DNA from: an uncultured Bacteroidales bacterium
GTDB lineage: Bacteria; Bacteroidota; Bacteroidia; Bacteroidales; Bacteroidaceae
Assembly: GCA_902772585.1 (NCBI GenBank)
Contig: CACYBB010000008.1
Location: 60,677-124,676 of the forward strand
DNA length: 64,000 bases
Direction: 5' to 3'
Numbering within the stretch: the first letter of the stretch is position 1; each line of letters opens with the position of its first letter. Below the pieces are notes generated by a model, which saw only the letters and a list, made by a program, of their open reading frames with translations, was not told where the DNA came from and searched no databases. The position numbers and the translations under genes are program-made. Positions 1 through 8,623 of the stretch are shown piece by piece.

Positions 1-287
1 ACCAAGTGGTTACAGACATCTGCCATATCAAACTGAGACTTCTCCTCACCGATTCGGGCATAGAAGGCAATGTGCAACAGCACGTCACCAAGTTCCTTGC
101 AGATATCCTCTACGTCATTCTTCATCAGGGCATCGCAGAGTTCATAGGTTTCCTCAATCGTATTAGGACGCAGACTCTCATTGGTCTGCTTGCGATCCCA
201 AGGACATTTCTCTCGCAATGCATCCAGCACGTCGAGCATGCGTCCAAAGGCCTCCATCTTCTCCTCACGGGTATGTTTTTGTTCCAT
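1..287 (-). CDS. mazG: MazG-family nucleoside triphosphate pyrophosphohydrolase (3' end outside window)
   Basis: Hydrolyses NTPs and dNTPs to the monophosphate plus pyrophosphate, a house-cleaning role. Only the N-terminal 95 residues are in the window; the frame stays open to base 1. The start is the ATG at 287. Visible family features are CPWDRKQT near residue 28, the SLRPNTIEETYEL stretch carrying the first acidic metal ligands (EExxE-like), and KELGDVLLHI with the second acidic pair (ExxD). These are standard MazG positions, so the fragment looks intact. A promoter lies just upstream. The family call is firm; substrate range is unknown. Confidence 0.9.
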   Translation of the reverse strand, partial: MEQKHTREEKMEAFGRMLDVLDALREKCPWDRKQTNESLRPNTIEETYELCDALMKNDVEDICKELGDVLLHIAFYARIGEEKSQFDMADVCNHL

Positions 288-295
288 AATCTTTG

Positions 296-326
296 CAAAG
301 GTACGACATTTTTGGCAAAGTTGCAA
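296..326 (-). promoter_or_regulatory. Bacteroidota-type promoter of mazG
   Basis: On the minus strand, TTGC (323-326) is separated by 19 bp from TACCTTTG (296-303). This fits the Bacteroidota -33/-7 pattern and sits about 10 bp upstream of the mazG ATG. Confidence 0.6.
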
Positions 327-368
327 TTATTTGGCAGAAAAACACATCATCAGAAGTTTTTTTGTGGA

Positions 369-1520
369 TTACTCCGTCACCTGGTATTTGGATTTACGTT
401 CACGTTTGGCCTTCTGGGGAATACCCGTAGGACCTGCTACAGAGTGGACGGTCTTGACACCTCGATAGCCATTCCAGCGCTCATGAATGCGACGCACATA
501 ATCGACAGTCTCAGAGCCACGCATATATCCATTGCGTACCACGGGATCGTTATAATACTCTGCCCGCTGCAAGCCCAGCACAAAGGGTTCCACATCTCGC
601 CAACGAGAGGCATCACGACCATGTTTACGAGCCAAAGCCATTGCATCGCGGATATGGAAGCCGCCACCGTTATAGGCAGCCAAGACGAACTTGGTACGTT
701 CGGAGCGATCACGGATATCAGAGAACGACTGTTCCAGTTCAGCCAAGTATTTTACTGCGGCTGCAATATTCTTTTCAGGATTATAGATATCAGCACGCGC
801 CAACCCCAGATGGTCTGCAGTAGAGGGCATAATCTGCATCAAGCCACAAGCACCTGCCCATGAACGGGCCTGCGGGTCAAAGGTGGACTCCTGATAACAT
901 TGAGCAGCGAGCAGTCGCCAATCCCAACGAATCTGTGTGGCATAGCGCAGGAAATAAGCATCATAATGAGAGATGACACCTCCGGCACGGTTGAGCATAG
1001 GAGAAAAGACACGACGCTTGACACTACGCGATGACAATAGATAATCTTCTTGTTTCTTCACTTCGGCCATCAGCGACGGACGATACCACTGCTGGAGTTC
1101 TTTCTGCAAATCTTGCTTATCATCGCCCACAATCCATCCAGTACCTTTCTTGGTAAGAGGATAACAGATAAGGTCTGCCTCTCCATCAGCCAGTCGTTGA
1201 CGCATCTCAGCAGTATCGCGACAGACCTCCATACGAAGACTGACACCCAACTGGTCGGCAAAACGTTGACAAAGCAGATAATGCGTTCCCAGATGTCTGC
1301 CACGATAGTCGTAGTAGGTCTCAGGACCTGTCAGCGTAAGAGCAATCAGTTCACCATTCCGCTGGATATCCTCCAAGTCAAAGTCCTCATTTGTGGGAAT
1401 GGTATCCGTAATCTCGCCCCAAGGGGTCACTACAGGCTCTTGTCGCTTCTGACCACAGGCGGAAAGCAGCAACAAAAAGATGAAAAGTAGTATATATATG
1501 CTATTTCTGCTCAATTTCAT
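369..1520 (-). CDS. MltF-like lytic murein transglycosylase lipoprotein
   Basis: Cleaves the glycan strand of peptidoglycan, probably anchored in a membrane and acting in the periplasm. The 383-residue product starts with a lipoprotein signal (LLSAC, lipidated Cys22). Residues about 45-155 resemble the solute-binding-like module of MltF. Residues about 185-310 form an SLT domain, with catalytic Glu211 in CYQEST, then GLMQIMPSTA (226-235) and AAYNGG. It is transcribed divergently from hisG. The two-domain order is that of MltF (about 500 residues in E. coli); this version is shorter in the N-terminal half. The ligand of the N-terminal module is not predictable. Confidence 0.9.
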   Translation of the reverse strand: MKLSRNSIYILLFIFLLLLSACGQKRQEPVVTPWGEITDTIPTNEDFDLEDIQRNGELIALTLTGPETYYDYRGRHLGTHYLLCQRFADQLGVSLRMEVCRDTAEMRQRLADGEADLICYPLTKKGTGWIVGDDKQDLQKELQQWYRPSLMAEVKKQEDYLLSSRSVKRRVFSPMLNRAGGVISHYDAYFLRYATQIRWDWRLLAAQCYQESTFDPQARSWAGACGLMQIMPSTADHLGLARADIYNPEKNIAAAVKYLAELEQSFSDIRDRSERTKFVLAAYNGGGFHIRDAMALARKHGRDASRWRDVEPFVLGLQRAEYYNDPVVRNGYMRGSETVDYVRRIHERWNGYRGVKTVHSVAGPTGIPQKAKRERKSKYQVTE

Positions 1521-1550
1521 TCAATTTTGGGTGCAAAAGTAATCATTTTC

Positions 1551-1581
1551 TTGCAAATATCAACGAAATTATGTAATTTTG
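1551..1581 (+). promoter_or_regulatory. Promoter of the his genes
   Basis: TTGC (1551-1554), 19 bp spacer, TAATTTTG (1574-1581). The start point would be near 1586, giving a leader of about 70 nt that contains a short tandem repeat. No histidine-rich leader peptide or riboswitch was seen. Confidence 0.55.
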
Positions 1582-1610
1582 CACGCTTAAAGACATAAAA
1601 ATGTCAATGC

Positions 1611-1650
1611 AAATAGTCAAATAGTACGTAAATAGTCAAATAGTCAAATT
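1611..1650 (+). repeat. Short tandem repeat in the hisG leader
   Basis: Three to four imperfect copies of AAATAGTC/AAATAGT lie directly upstream of the hisG ATG. The same unit recurs at 37.2-37.4, 44.9 and 52.6 kb in this window. Confidence 0.7.
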
Positions 1651-1655
1651 ATAAG

Positions 1656-2507
1656 ATGTTAAGAATTGCAGTACAATCGAAGGGCCGTCTTTTTGACGAC
1701 ACCATGAATCTGCTGGCAGAGGCAGACATCAAGATTAGTTCAGGACGCAGGACGCTGCTCGTACAGTCAGGTAACTTCCCATTGGAGGTACTTTATCTGC
1801 GCGACGACGATATTCCACAGAGCGTAGCATCAGGTGTTGCAGACATCGGTGTTGTCGGCGAAAACGAGTTTATTGAGCGCAACGAGGATGCAGAAATCAT
1901 CTCGCGCCTAGGATTCTCGAAGTGTCGCTTATCATTGGCCATTCCCAAGGACATTGACTATCGTGGCGTGAACTGGTTCAACGGCAAGAAAATTGCCACC
2001 AGCTATCCTCACATTCTGAAGACATTCCTCGACAAGCAGGGTATTAGTGCTGAGATTCACGTCATCACAGGTTCCGTAGAGATTAGCCCGGGTATCGGTT
2101 TAGCTGATGGTATCTTCGATATCGTCAGCAGCGGTTCGACGCTGGTCAGCAACAACCTCCGTGAGGTGGAAGTGGTGATGCAGAGCGAGGCCTTGCTGAT
2201 TGGCAACAAGAACCTCAGTCGCGAGAAGCGTCAGACACTCGACGAGATGCTGTTCCGCTTCAAGGCCGTAAAAGATGCCGAAGACAAGAAATACGTACGG
2301 ATGAATGCTCCCAAGGCTCATCTGCAGGAGATTATCAGTGTACTGCCTGGTCTGAAGAGTCCCACCATCATCCCATTGGCTGATGAAGACTGGTGCTCCG
2401 TACATACCGTACTCGACCAGAAGCGTTTCTGGGAAATCATCGGCAAACTGAAGGAGCTGGGTGCTCAGGGCATCCTGGTAACACCCATTGAAAAAATGAT
2501 TCTATGA
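1656..2507 (+). CDS. hisG: ATP phosphoribosyltransferase, long form
   Basis: First step of histidine synthesis: joins ATP and PRPP to give phosphoribosyl-ATP. The 283-residue length and the C-terminal regulatory domain (about residues 210-283) mark the long form, which works without HisZ and is inhibited by histidine through that domain in known family members. The PRPP-binding loop is visible as DIVSSGSTL near residue 153. The gene overlaps hisD by four bases (ATGA), so the two are translationally coupled. ATG at 1656 is the first start in frame after the promoter. Confidence 0.95.
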   Translation: MLRIAVQSKGRLFDDTMNLLAEADIKISSGRRTLLVQSGNFPLEVLYLRDDDIPQSVASGVADIGVVGENEFIERNEDAEIISRLGFSKCRLSLAIPKDIDYRGVNWFNGKKIATSYPHILKTFLDKQGISAEIHVITGSVEISPGIGLADGIFDIVSSGSTLVSNNLREVEVVMQSEALLIGNKNLSREKRQTLDEMLFRFKAVKDAEDKKYVRMNAPKAHLQEIISVLPGLKSPTIIPLADEDWCSVHTVLDQKRFWEIIGKLKELGAQGILVTPIEKMIL

Positions 2508-3787
2508 AGATATACAGATATCCGAAGCGTGAAGAGTGGAGCGAGATAACGTCTCGCCCACGACTGGACCTGACACAGCTGAACGAGACGGTAAGTACCG
2601 TCCTTAACGATGTGCGCCAGCGTGGCGATGAAGCCGTCAAAGAATATGAACTGAAGTTCGACAAGGCTGCATTGACATCATTGGCTGTTAGTGAACAAGA
2701 GTTACAAGAGGCCGAACAGTTGGTAAGTGCTGAACTGAAAGCCGCCATAGAACTCGCTCATAAGAATATCTATCAGTTCCATGCTGCCCAAAAGTTTGAA
2801 GGCCAGAAGGTGGAAACACAACCCGGCGTGAACTGCTGGCAGAAAAGTGTCGCCATCGAACGTGTAGGATTGTATATCCCAGGCGGTACTGCCCCACTCT
2901 TCTCTACGGTATTGATGCTTGCCACACCTGCCAAGATTGCAGGCTGTGGAGAGATTGTGCTTTGCACACCACCCAACCGTGAGGGGAAGGTTAATCCTGC
3001 TATTCTGATGGCTGCACGTATTGCAGGTGTCAGCAAGATTTTCAAGGCTGGTGGCGTACAGGCTATCGGTGCGATGGCTTACGGTACGGAATCAGTTCCC
3101 AAGGTGTTCAAGATATTCGGTCCTGGCAACCAATACGTGATGGCTGCTAAACAACAGGTCAGCCTCGACGAGGTGGCTATCGACATGCCTGCAGGTCCCA
3201 GCGAGGTCTGTGTACTTGCCGACGATACCGCCAATGCGGAGTTCGTTGCTGCTGACCTCTTATCGCAGGCTGAGCACGGCATCGACTCACAAGTGCTCTT
3301 CGTCACCACCTCAGAAGAGAAGCTGCAGGAGGTACAGCAGGAGGTAGAACGCCAGCTTGCACTTCTACCCCGTCAGGAGATTGCCAAGAAGGCATTGGAC
3401 AACAGCCGCCTCGTGCTCGTCAATTCCGTTGACGAGATGATGGCACTCTCTAACGCCTATGCCCCTGAACACCTGATTATTCAGACTGCAGACTATGAGC
3501 AACTGGCTGAGAAAGTAATCAATGCCGGCTCCGTATTCCTTGGACAATATGCCTGTGAGAGTGCTGGCGACTATGCCAGTGGTACCAACCACACGCTACC
3601 CACCCACGGTTATGCAACAGCCTACAATGGTGTGAACCTCGACTCATACTGCAGGAAGATTACCTTCCAGCACCTTACAGAGGACGGAATCCGCCACATT
3701 GGCCGTGCCGTAGAACTGATGGCAGAAGCCGAACAGCTGGATGCTCACAAGAACGCAATGACAGTACGCATCAAATCAATAAAGTAG
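2504..3787 (+). CDS. hisD: Histidinol dehydrogenase
   Basis: Performs the last two oxidations of histidine synthesis, histidinol to histidinal to histidine, with NAD and zinc. The 427-residue length is normal. Family marks include the YIPGG and FGPGNQYVMAAK nucleotide-binding segments, AEHGIDSQ (about residue 265) and the ESAGDYASGTNHTLPT signature (about residue 350) with zinc and catalytic residues. It overlaps hisG by 4 bp and is followed by hisC after 40 bp, in one operon. Confidence 0.95.
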   Translation: MKIYRYPKREEWSEITSRPRLDLTQLNETVSTVLNDVRQRGDEAVKEYELKFDKAALTSLAVSEQELQEAEQLVSAELKAAIELAHKNIYQFHAAQKFEGQKVETQPGVNCWQKSVAIERVGLYIPGGTAPLFSTVLMLATPAKIAGCGEIVLCTPPNREGKVNPAILMAARIAGVSKIFKAGGVQAIGAMAYGTESVPKVFKIFGPGNQYVMAAKQQVSLDEVAIDMPAGPSEVCVLADDTANAEFVAADLLSQAEHGIDSQVLFVTTSEEKLQEVQQEVERQLALLPRQEIAKKALDNSRLVLVNSVDEMMALSNAYAPEHLIIQTADYEQLAEKVINAGSVFLGQYACESAGDYASGTNHTLPTHGYATAYNGVNLDSYCRKITFQHLTEDGIRHIGRAVELMAEAEQLDAHKNAMTVRIKSIK

Positions 3788-3791
3788 AGTG

Positions 3792-3812
3792 TTCGACGGT
3801 TTCCCCGTCGAA
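3792..3812. other. Intercistronic hairpin between hisD and hisC
   Basis: Perfect 8-bp stem TTCGACGG/CCGTCGAA with a 5-nt loop. On the + strand it is followed by A residues, not T, so it is not an intrinsic terminator for the operon. It may stabilise the hisD mRNA end or affect hisC expression. Confidence 0.5.
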
Positions 3813-3827
3813 AAAAAATAAAGAAAT

Positions 3828-4862
3828 ATGAAGCCTTTAGAACAACTGGTACGTCCCAATATCTGGAGCTTGGCGCCTTATAGTAGTGCCCGTGACGAAT
3901 ACTCAGGAAAAGAAGCCCACGTCTTTCTCGATGCCAACGAGAATCCGTATAATGCGCCTTACAACCGTTATCCAGACCCCTTACAGCGTGAGGTAAAGCA
4001 ATTGCTGGAACGTGTAAAAGGGGTACCTGCCGAGAATATCTTTCTGGGCAACGGAAGCGACGAAGCTATTGACCTTCCTTACCGTATCTTCTGTGAGCCT
4101 GGTCGTGACAACGTGGTGAGCATAGCGCCCACCTACGGTATGTACCAAGTATGTGCTGACATCAACAATATTGAGTGTCGCCAAGTTCTGCTCGACGAAG
4201 GCTTCACGCTGAATGCAGACAAGTTGCTGGCTGCCTGCGATGCTCACACCAAGATTATCTGGCTCTGCTCGCCCAATAATCCAACAGGTAACTCACTGGA
4301 TCGCGACGAAATCATGAAGGTGGTAGAAGGCTTCGACGGTATTGTCATCGTTGACGAGGCGTACATAGACTTTGCCCGTCAGATGTCGCTACGCCAAGAG
4401 CTACCAACCCACCCCAACCTCATCATTCTGCAGACTATGTCGAAGGCTTGGGGCTCAGCAGCCATCCGCCTGGGTATGGCCTTCGCCTCTAAAGAGATTA
4501 TCGCCATCTACAATAAGGTGAAATACCCGTACAATGTCAATCAACTCACACAACAGCAGGCTATCGCCATGCTGAAAGACCCCTTTGAGATTGACAAGTG
4601 CGTAAAGATTCTGTTGCAGGAGCGTAGCCGTCTGATGCAGGCTTTCATGGAACTGCCCATCTGTGAACATATCTATCCCACAGATGCCAATTTCTTCCTG
4701 ACACGCGTGACCGATGCCACGAAGATTTACAACTATCTAGTGGATAAGGGTATCATTGTTCGCAACCGTTCACGCATCCAACTCTGTCAGAACTGTCTGC
4801 GCATTACCATCGGTACACGTTCGGAGAACAACGAGTTGCTCAGCGCCCTGCGTCAATACTGA
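3828..4862 (+). CDS. hisC: Histidinol-phosphate aminotransferase
   Basis: PLP-dependent transfer of an amino group from glutamate to imidazole-acetol phosphate. The 344-residue product is a fold-type I aminotransferase. Visible are the LDANENP start motif, [26 protein letters not shown] and the Schiff-base lysine Lys206 in [13 protein letters not shown]. It is third in the his operon. The bifunctional hisB gene, which often follows in Bacteroidales, is not here; the next gene is the T9SS plug gene 12 bp downstream. Confidence 0.95.
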   Translation: MKPLEQLVRPNIWSLAPYSSARDEYSGKEAHVFLDANENPYNAPYNRYPDPLQREVKQLLERVKGVPAENIFLGNGSDEAIDLPYRIFCEPGRDNVVSIAPTYGMYQVCADINNIECRQVLLDEGFTLNADKLLAACDAHTKIIWLCSPNNPTGNSLDRDEIMKVVEGFDGIVIVDEAYIDFARQMSLRQELPTHPNLIILQTMSKAWGSAAIRLGMAFASKEIIAIYNKVKYPYNVNQLTQQQAIAMLKDPFEIDKCVKILLQERSRLMQAFMELPICEHIYPTDANFFLTRVTDATKIYNYLVDKGIIVRNRSRIQLCQNCLRITIGTRSENNELLSALRQY

Positions 4863-4874
4863 TTTCACATTTCC

Positions 4875-6113
4875 ATGAACCCACGCCCCCATACTGACTA
4901 CAGGGTGTCTGTCATCATATTGTTTCTGATGACGACACTAACAGCATGGGGTGGCAATCGTATTTTCTCTTCACGCATAAAGACGCTGACCAGCATAGTC
5001 AATGGCGACTGGCAGAATCGTCCTGTGATGACGCTGAACAGTAGTGATGTGATGACCATCGGCTTCGACGAGTTTTCACACAACTACCACAGGTTGGTCT
5101 ATCATCTCGACCATTGCGAGGCAGACTGGAGCGTATCGGAAGACATCTTCGAGAGCGACTGGCTGCATGGCTTCAATGATGAGCCCATCGACAACTACCT
5201 GAACTCCATCAATACCACGGTACTCTACACACACTATCAGTTGACCATCCCCAACGACCGTTGTCAGTTGACCATGAGTGGCAACTACCGTCTGACCGTT
5301 TACGACGAAGACGATGCTGACGAGAAACTGTTGGAGGTTGAGTTCTATGTCGTGGAACCGCTGATGACAATAGGTATGGAGGCAACCACAAATACAGACA
5401 TCGATCACAACGTGAGCCACCAACAGCTATCTGCCAGTGTAGTGTACAACAACTTGCGCATCACCAATCGTGAAGAACAGCTATATACTGTGGTGATGCA
5501 AAACTGGCAGGAGGATGATGCACAACACAACATCCAGCCCAACCACATCACCCCACGCGGTCTGCTATGGCAACACAATCGCCAACTCATCTTCAACGGT
5601 GGCAATGAGTATCATAAGTTCGAAGTACTGGATGTCACACATCCCACAATGGGTATTGACCATATTCGGTGGGACGGCAAAAATTATCAGGTCTATCCTT
5701 TTGCATCAACTGTCCGTCGAAACTATCTCACCGACGTCGACACAGATGGTGCTTTCTGCATCCGCAACAGCAATAACTTCGAGTCAGACCACACCTGCGA
5801 CTATGTCTGGGTGAATTACGAACTGCAGGCTCCCTACCAAGGCGAACTATACATTAACGGACAATGGACGACGGATGCCGACAAGGAGCATTACCTTATG
5901 CGCTACGACGGAGAGCGGAAAGTGTACTATACGGCACTACTGCAGAAACAGGGCTACTATAATTACCGATACATCACAGCAGACGGACAGATACCTGTCT
6001 CAGAGGGGAATTACTATCAGACAGAAAACCGATACCAGATGCTAGTATATTATAAAGAGGTGGGAGGTCGCACATGGCGACTGGTTGGTTACAAGTCGTT
6101 AGAACTGCGATAA
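4875..6113 (+). CDS. Type IX secretion system plug protein (DUF5103 family)
   Basis: Members of this family close the outer-membrane SprA translocon of the type IX secretion system until cargo or PorV binds. The 412-residue product has an N-terminal signal segment (about residues 10-27), then two beta-rich domains with the family signatures HNYHRLVYHLDHCEADW and the SDWLHGFNDEPIDNY region. A Y-rich C-terminal domain follows. It starts 12 bp after hisC and probably shares its transcript, although the pathway is unrelated. Its last 25 bp overlap the 3' end of the convergent regulator gene. Confidence 0.85.
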   Translation: MNPRPHTDYRVSVIILFLMTTLTAWGGNRIFSSRIKTLTSIVNGDWQNRPVMTLNSSDVMTIGFDEFSHNYHRLVYHLDHCEADWSVSEDIFESDWLHGFNDEPIDNYLNSINTTVLYTHYQLTIPNDRCQLTMSGNYRLTVYDEDDADEKLLEVEFYVVEPLMTIGMEATTNTDIDHNVSHQQLSASVVYNNLRITNREEQLYTVVMQNWQEDDAQHNIQPNHITPRGLLWQHNRQLIFNGGNEYHKFEVLDVTHPTMGIDHIRWDGKNYQVYPFASTVRRNYLTDVDTDGAFCIRNSNNFESDHTCDYVWVNYELQAPYQGELYINGQWTTDADKEHYLMRYDGERKVYYTALLQKQGYYNYRYITADGQIPVSEGNYYQTENRYQMLVYYKEVGGRTWRLVGYKSLELR

Positions 6114-8551
6114 GCCTCTGGCGTCATACGATAACGGTGATAGAACGACGTCACGAAGTAGTTGGGTGACACAAAGTGCAGGGAGTCGGCAATATCCTCT
6201 ACTGTTGCATCGGTGGTAAGCAACATCATGGCAGCTTCTTGCAGACGTAACATACTAATCAGTTGACGCGGATTCTTGTCAATATGATTAGCCAGCAAGA
6301 CAAACAACTCACCTTTACTCTTCTCCGTCAAGTCAGCAAGCAACTGGAAGCGGAAATGCTCCGTACGATGGTTCGCCACAAAGGGAACAATCTTTAGCAT
6401 AACTTCATCGAAGGCATGACTCTCTGAAGTATTGTTATCTACAAGGTCAGCATCGTCAGAAGACTGAGTGGGCGCCAACTGTTCGTCGTGCAATTCTATA
6501 CAGCGATCAGTAAATCCTCGAACGCGACGCATCATGTCTTCCTCATCATTCAGGCAACGCATACGCATCTTCGTATTACGATTGAAATAATAGAAATTAC
6601 CGATCGTCAGACCAATCAGCAGGAGTGCCAGCAAGAGATAGAGTCCTGTGGTACGCCACCACGGCTTGTCAACATGAACAATCCAAGTGTAAGGGTTGAC
6701 AGGCCACTTGTCTGGCCACATCGACACCTGCATTTCTATCACGTAATCACCAGGTTTCATAGCGACCAAAGGCAGGCGCAACATACCATTCTTATCTACA
6801 ATACCACCCGTTTTCCCGAATGAGAAAATACGCCAATCATCATAACCTGCCATTCCCTTGATACGGACACGGTAGTAGGTCTGGATAGGACGCAGATAGT
6901 TCAATCCAGAGAAAATCAGCATCAGCGAGTTTTGATTGTAATTGACATGGAACTCATGGGTGCGAGAGGCACTACGTTCCAGGATGACCTTACCATCAAT
7001 CTCAACTCCAGGTTCCACATATACGCCATTAACTATCAGTCGAACAAGTTTAGGATAAAGTGGCAGTTCCTTAAACCGTTCGCCCTGGAAACGGGCAGGA
7101 TTGAAGATGACCACTCGATCGATAGTCTCCATAACGATGGTACCATCATCCATCTTTGCCACACGTCCATTAAGGAAGGCATCGTTGGGAATATTGTCCT
7201 GATTGATATATGCCTCCACATGATACACGTCACCATCACGTACATAAAGACGGGCTACACCATAGCTGGTCGATACCCATATATGGTGCTCGTCATCCTC
7301 TATAATAGCATGTACAACCTCATTGGTTAGTCCGTCCTTACGGGTAAACTGTCTATCAGGTTTACCAGGACGTTTCAGTATCACACCTGCATAGGTTCCT
7401 GTCCATGTCCAGCCACGACTATCGCGGTACACACAGTTCGTCTTATAGGGCAGCGACTCGCTCTTTCTTTCCTGTTCATCAAGAACCTTGAGATATGGTT
7501 CTGCCTCAGGCGACTGCGACAGATAGGAAGAGAACGGACTGGGATAGGCTTTGGCATAAAGCAGACCACGCTTCACAGTACCCATCCAAAGACCTCCTTG
7601 ACGGTCGAACATCAGCGAGTTGACATCTGGTGACATACTGCGACCTTTGGAGAGTTTCACCGTCTCGTAATGTTTCACTTCTCCCGTTTGGTAGTAATAG
7701 ACCAAATAACCACGCTCGGAAGCGATATATAATCTGTCGTCCTTGGGACAGAGGTCGTTCATCTGGAACGGTGTCTCCAAAATCTTCGTCCAACGACGGT
7801 CACTGATATCATAGCGCATCAATACGGCCGTCTCTTTACCATTGCGAATCTGATAATACTGATCACCTACCAAACAGAGAATGGATGATTGGGCATAACG
7901 CTGCTTCTCTTCATTAGAATCGAACGTCCCGTCATTATACAGATAGCGAGGATGCTTGTAGTCGTAAACACCAACGGAACCATCCGCATGGAACATCAGC
8001 AACAAACTGTCAGCATAGAGGTCTACATCCTGTAGTGTTGCCTTTGTCTGAATAGCAAACTCCTTACCCTCCTTAGGATCGGACAGCAAATTAGCAGAAC
8101 GGAACCAGATGTTGCACTCGCCATCGCCATAGAAGTCATCGACAGTCTTCTTAACACCCATCTCACGAAGCACACTCCTCACATCAGGCATGAAACGTTC
8201 CGTCAGCAGGTCAACAACAACCATCCTGCCACGATTCTTTCCCCACAAGTGATGATACTTGTCGAAGAACATCTGATAGCCGCCTTTATAGCCTGGCAGA
8301 CTGATAGCGTCCTGCTCGGAAGGGTCTATATGGGTAAAGCTGTCGCCATCGAAGAAGTTGACATGACCAATGGTAAAGATAAGCACCCTACCCGTCTTGG
8401 TACAGCGCACAATCTCTACAGCATTATCCGCCAGACCATTAGAGGCATCATAAGAATAAAACACCAGATTCTCGTCATTAGCCAACGTGTTGACACTCAT
8501 CAGCAGCGTCAACAACATCAGGTAAATAGTCCGGAGGAGATTCTTATGCAT
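6089..8551 (-). CDS. Membrane one-component regulator: beta-propeller sensor, Y_Y_Y domain, AraC-type HTH
   Basis: 820 residues. A signal segment (1-24) is followed by two-component-regulator propeller repeats (about 30-500), a Y_Y_Y-like domain (about 520-630), one transmembrane helix (about 640-660) and a C-terminal AraC/HTH_18 domain (about 725-815) ending in the AraC motif around VSPNYFVTSFYHRYRMTPEAYR. Hybrid regulators of this layout normally carry HisKA, HATPase and receiver domains between membrane and HTH. Here only about 70 residues lie there and no kinase motif is visible. It should therefore bind DNA from the membrane without phosphotransfer. The ligand, probably an oligosaccharide, is unknown. 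No PUL genes are adjacent. Confidence 0.85.
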   Translation of the reverse strand: MHKNLLRTIYLMLLTLLMSVNTLANDENLVFYSYDASNGLADNAVEIVRCTKTGRVLIFTIGHVNFFDGDSFTHIDPSEQDAISLPGYKGGYQMFFDKYHHLWGKNRGRMVVVDLLTERFMPDVRSVLREMGVKKTVDDFYGDGECNIWFRSANLLSDPKEGKEFAIQTKATLQDVDLYADSLLLMFHADGSVGVYDYKHPRYLYNDGTFDSNEEKQRYAQSSILCLVGDQYYQIRNGKETAVLMRYDISDRRWTKILETPFQMNDLCPKDDRLYIASERGYLVYYYQTGEVKHYETVKLSKGRSMSPDVNSLMFDRQGGLWMGTVKRGLLYAKAYPSPFSSYLSQSPEAEPYLKVLDEQERKSESLPYKTNCVYRDSRGWTWTGTYAGVILKRPGKPDRQFTRKDGLTNEVVHAIIEDDEHHIWVSTSYGVARLYVRDGDVYHVEAYINQDNIPNDAFLNGRVAKMDDGTIVMETIDRVVIFNPARFQGERFKELPLYPKLVRLIVNGVYVEPGVEIDGKVILERSASRTHEFHVNYNQNSLMLIFSGLNYLRPIQTYYRVRIKGMAGYDDWRIFSFGKTGGIVDKNGMLRLPLVAMKPGDYVIEMQVSMWPDKWPVNPYTWIVHVDKPWWRTTGLYLLLALLLIGLTIGNFYYFNRNTKMRMRCLNDEEDMMRRVRGFTDRCIELHDEQLAPTQSSDDADLVDNNTSESHAFDEVMLKIVPFVANHRTEHFRFQLLADLTEKSKGELFVLLANHIDKNPRQLISMLRLQEAAMMLLTTDATVEDIADSLHFVSPNYFVTSFYHRYRMTPEAYRSSNDL

Positions 8552-8623
8552 AAGGCCTTCATTGTTTTAGTGCTGGCAAAGATAAGAAGAAAAAAACAAA
8601 TCTCCAAATATTTTGCGGAATTC

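Noticed and set aside
3792-3812. hisD-hisC hairpin as a terminator
   Set aside because: It is followed by A residues on the operon strand, so it would not stop transcription of hisC.
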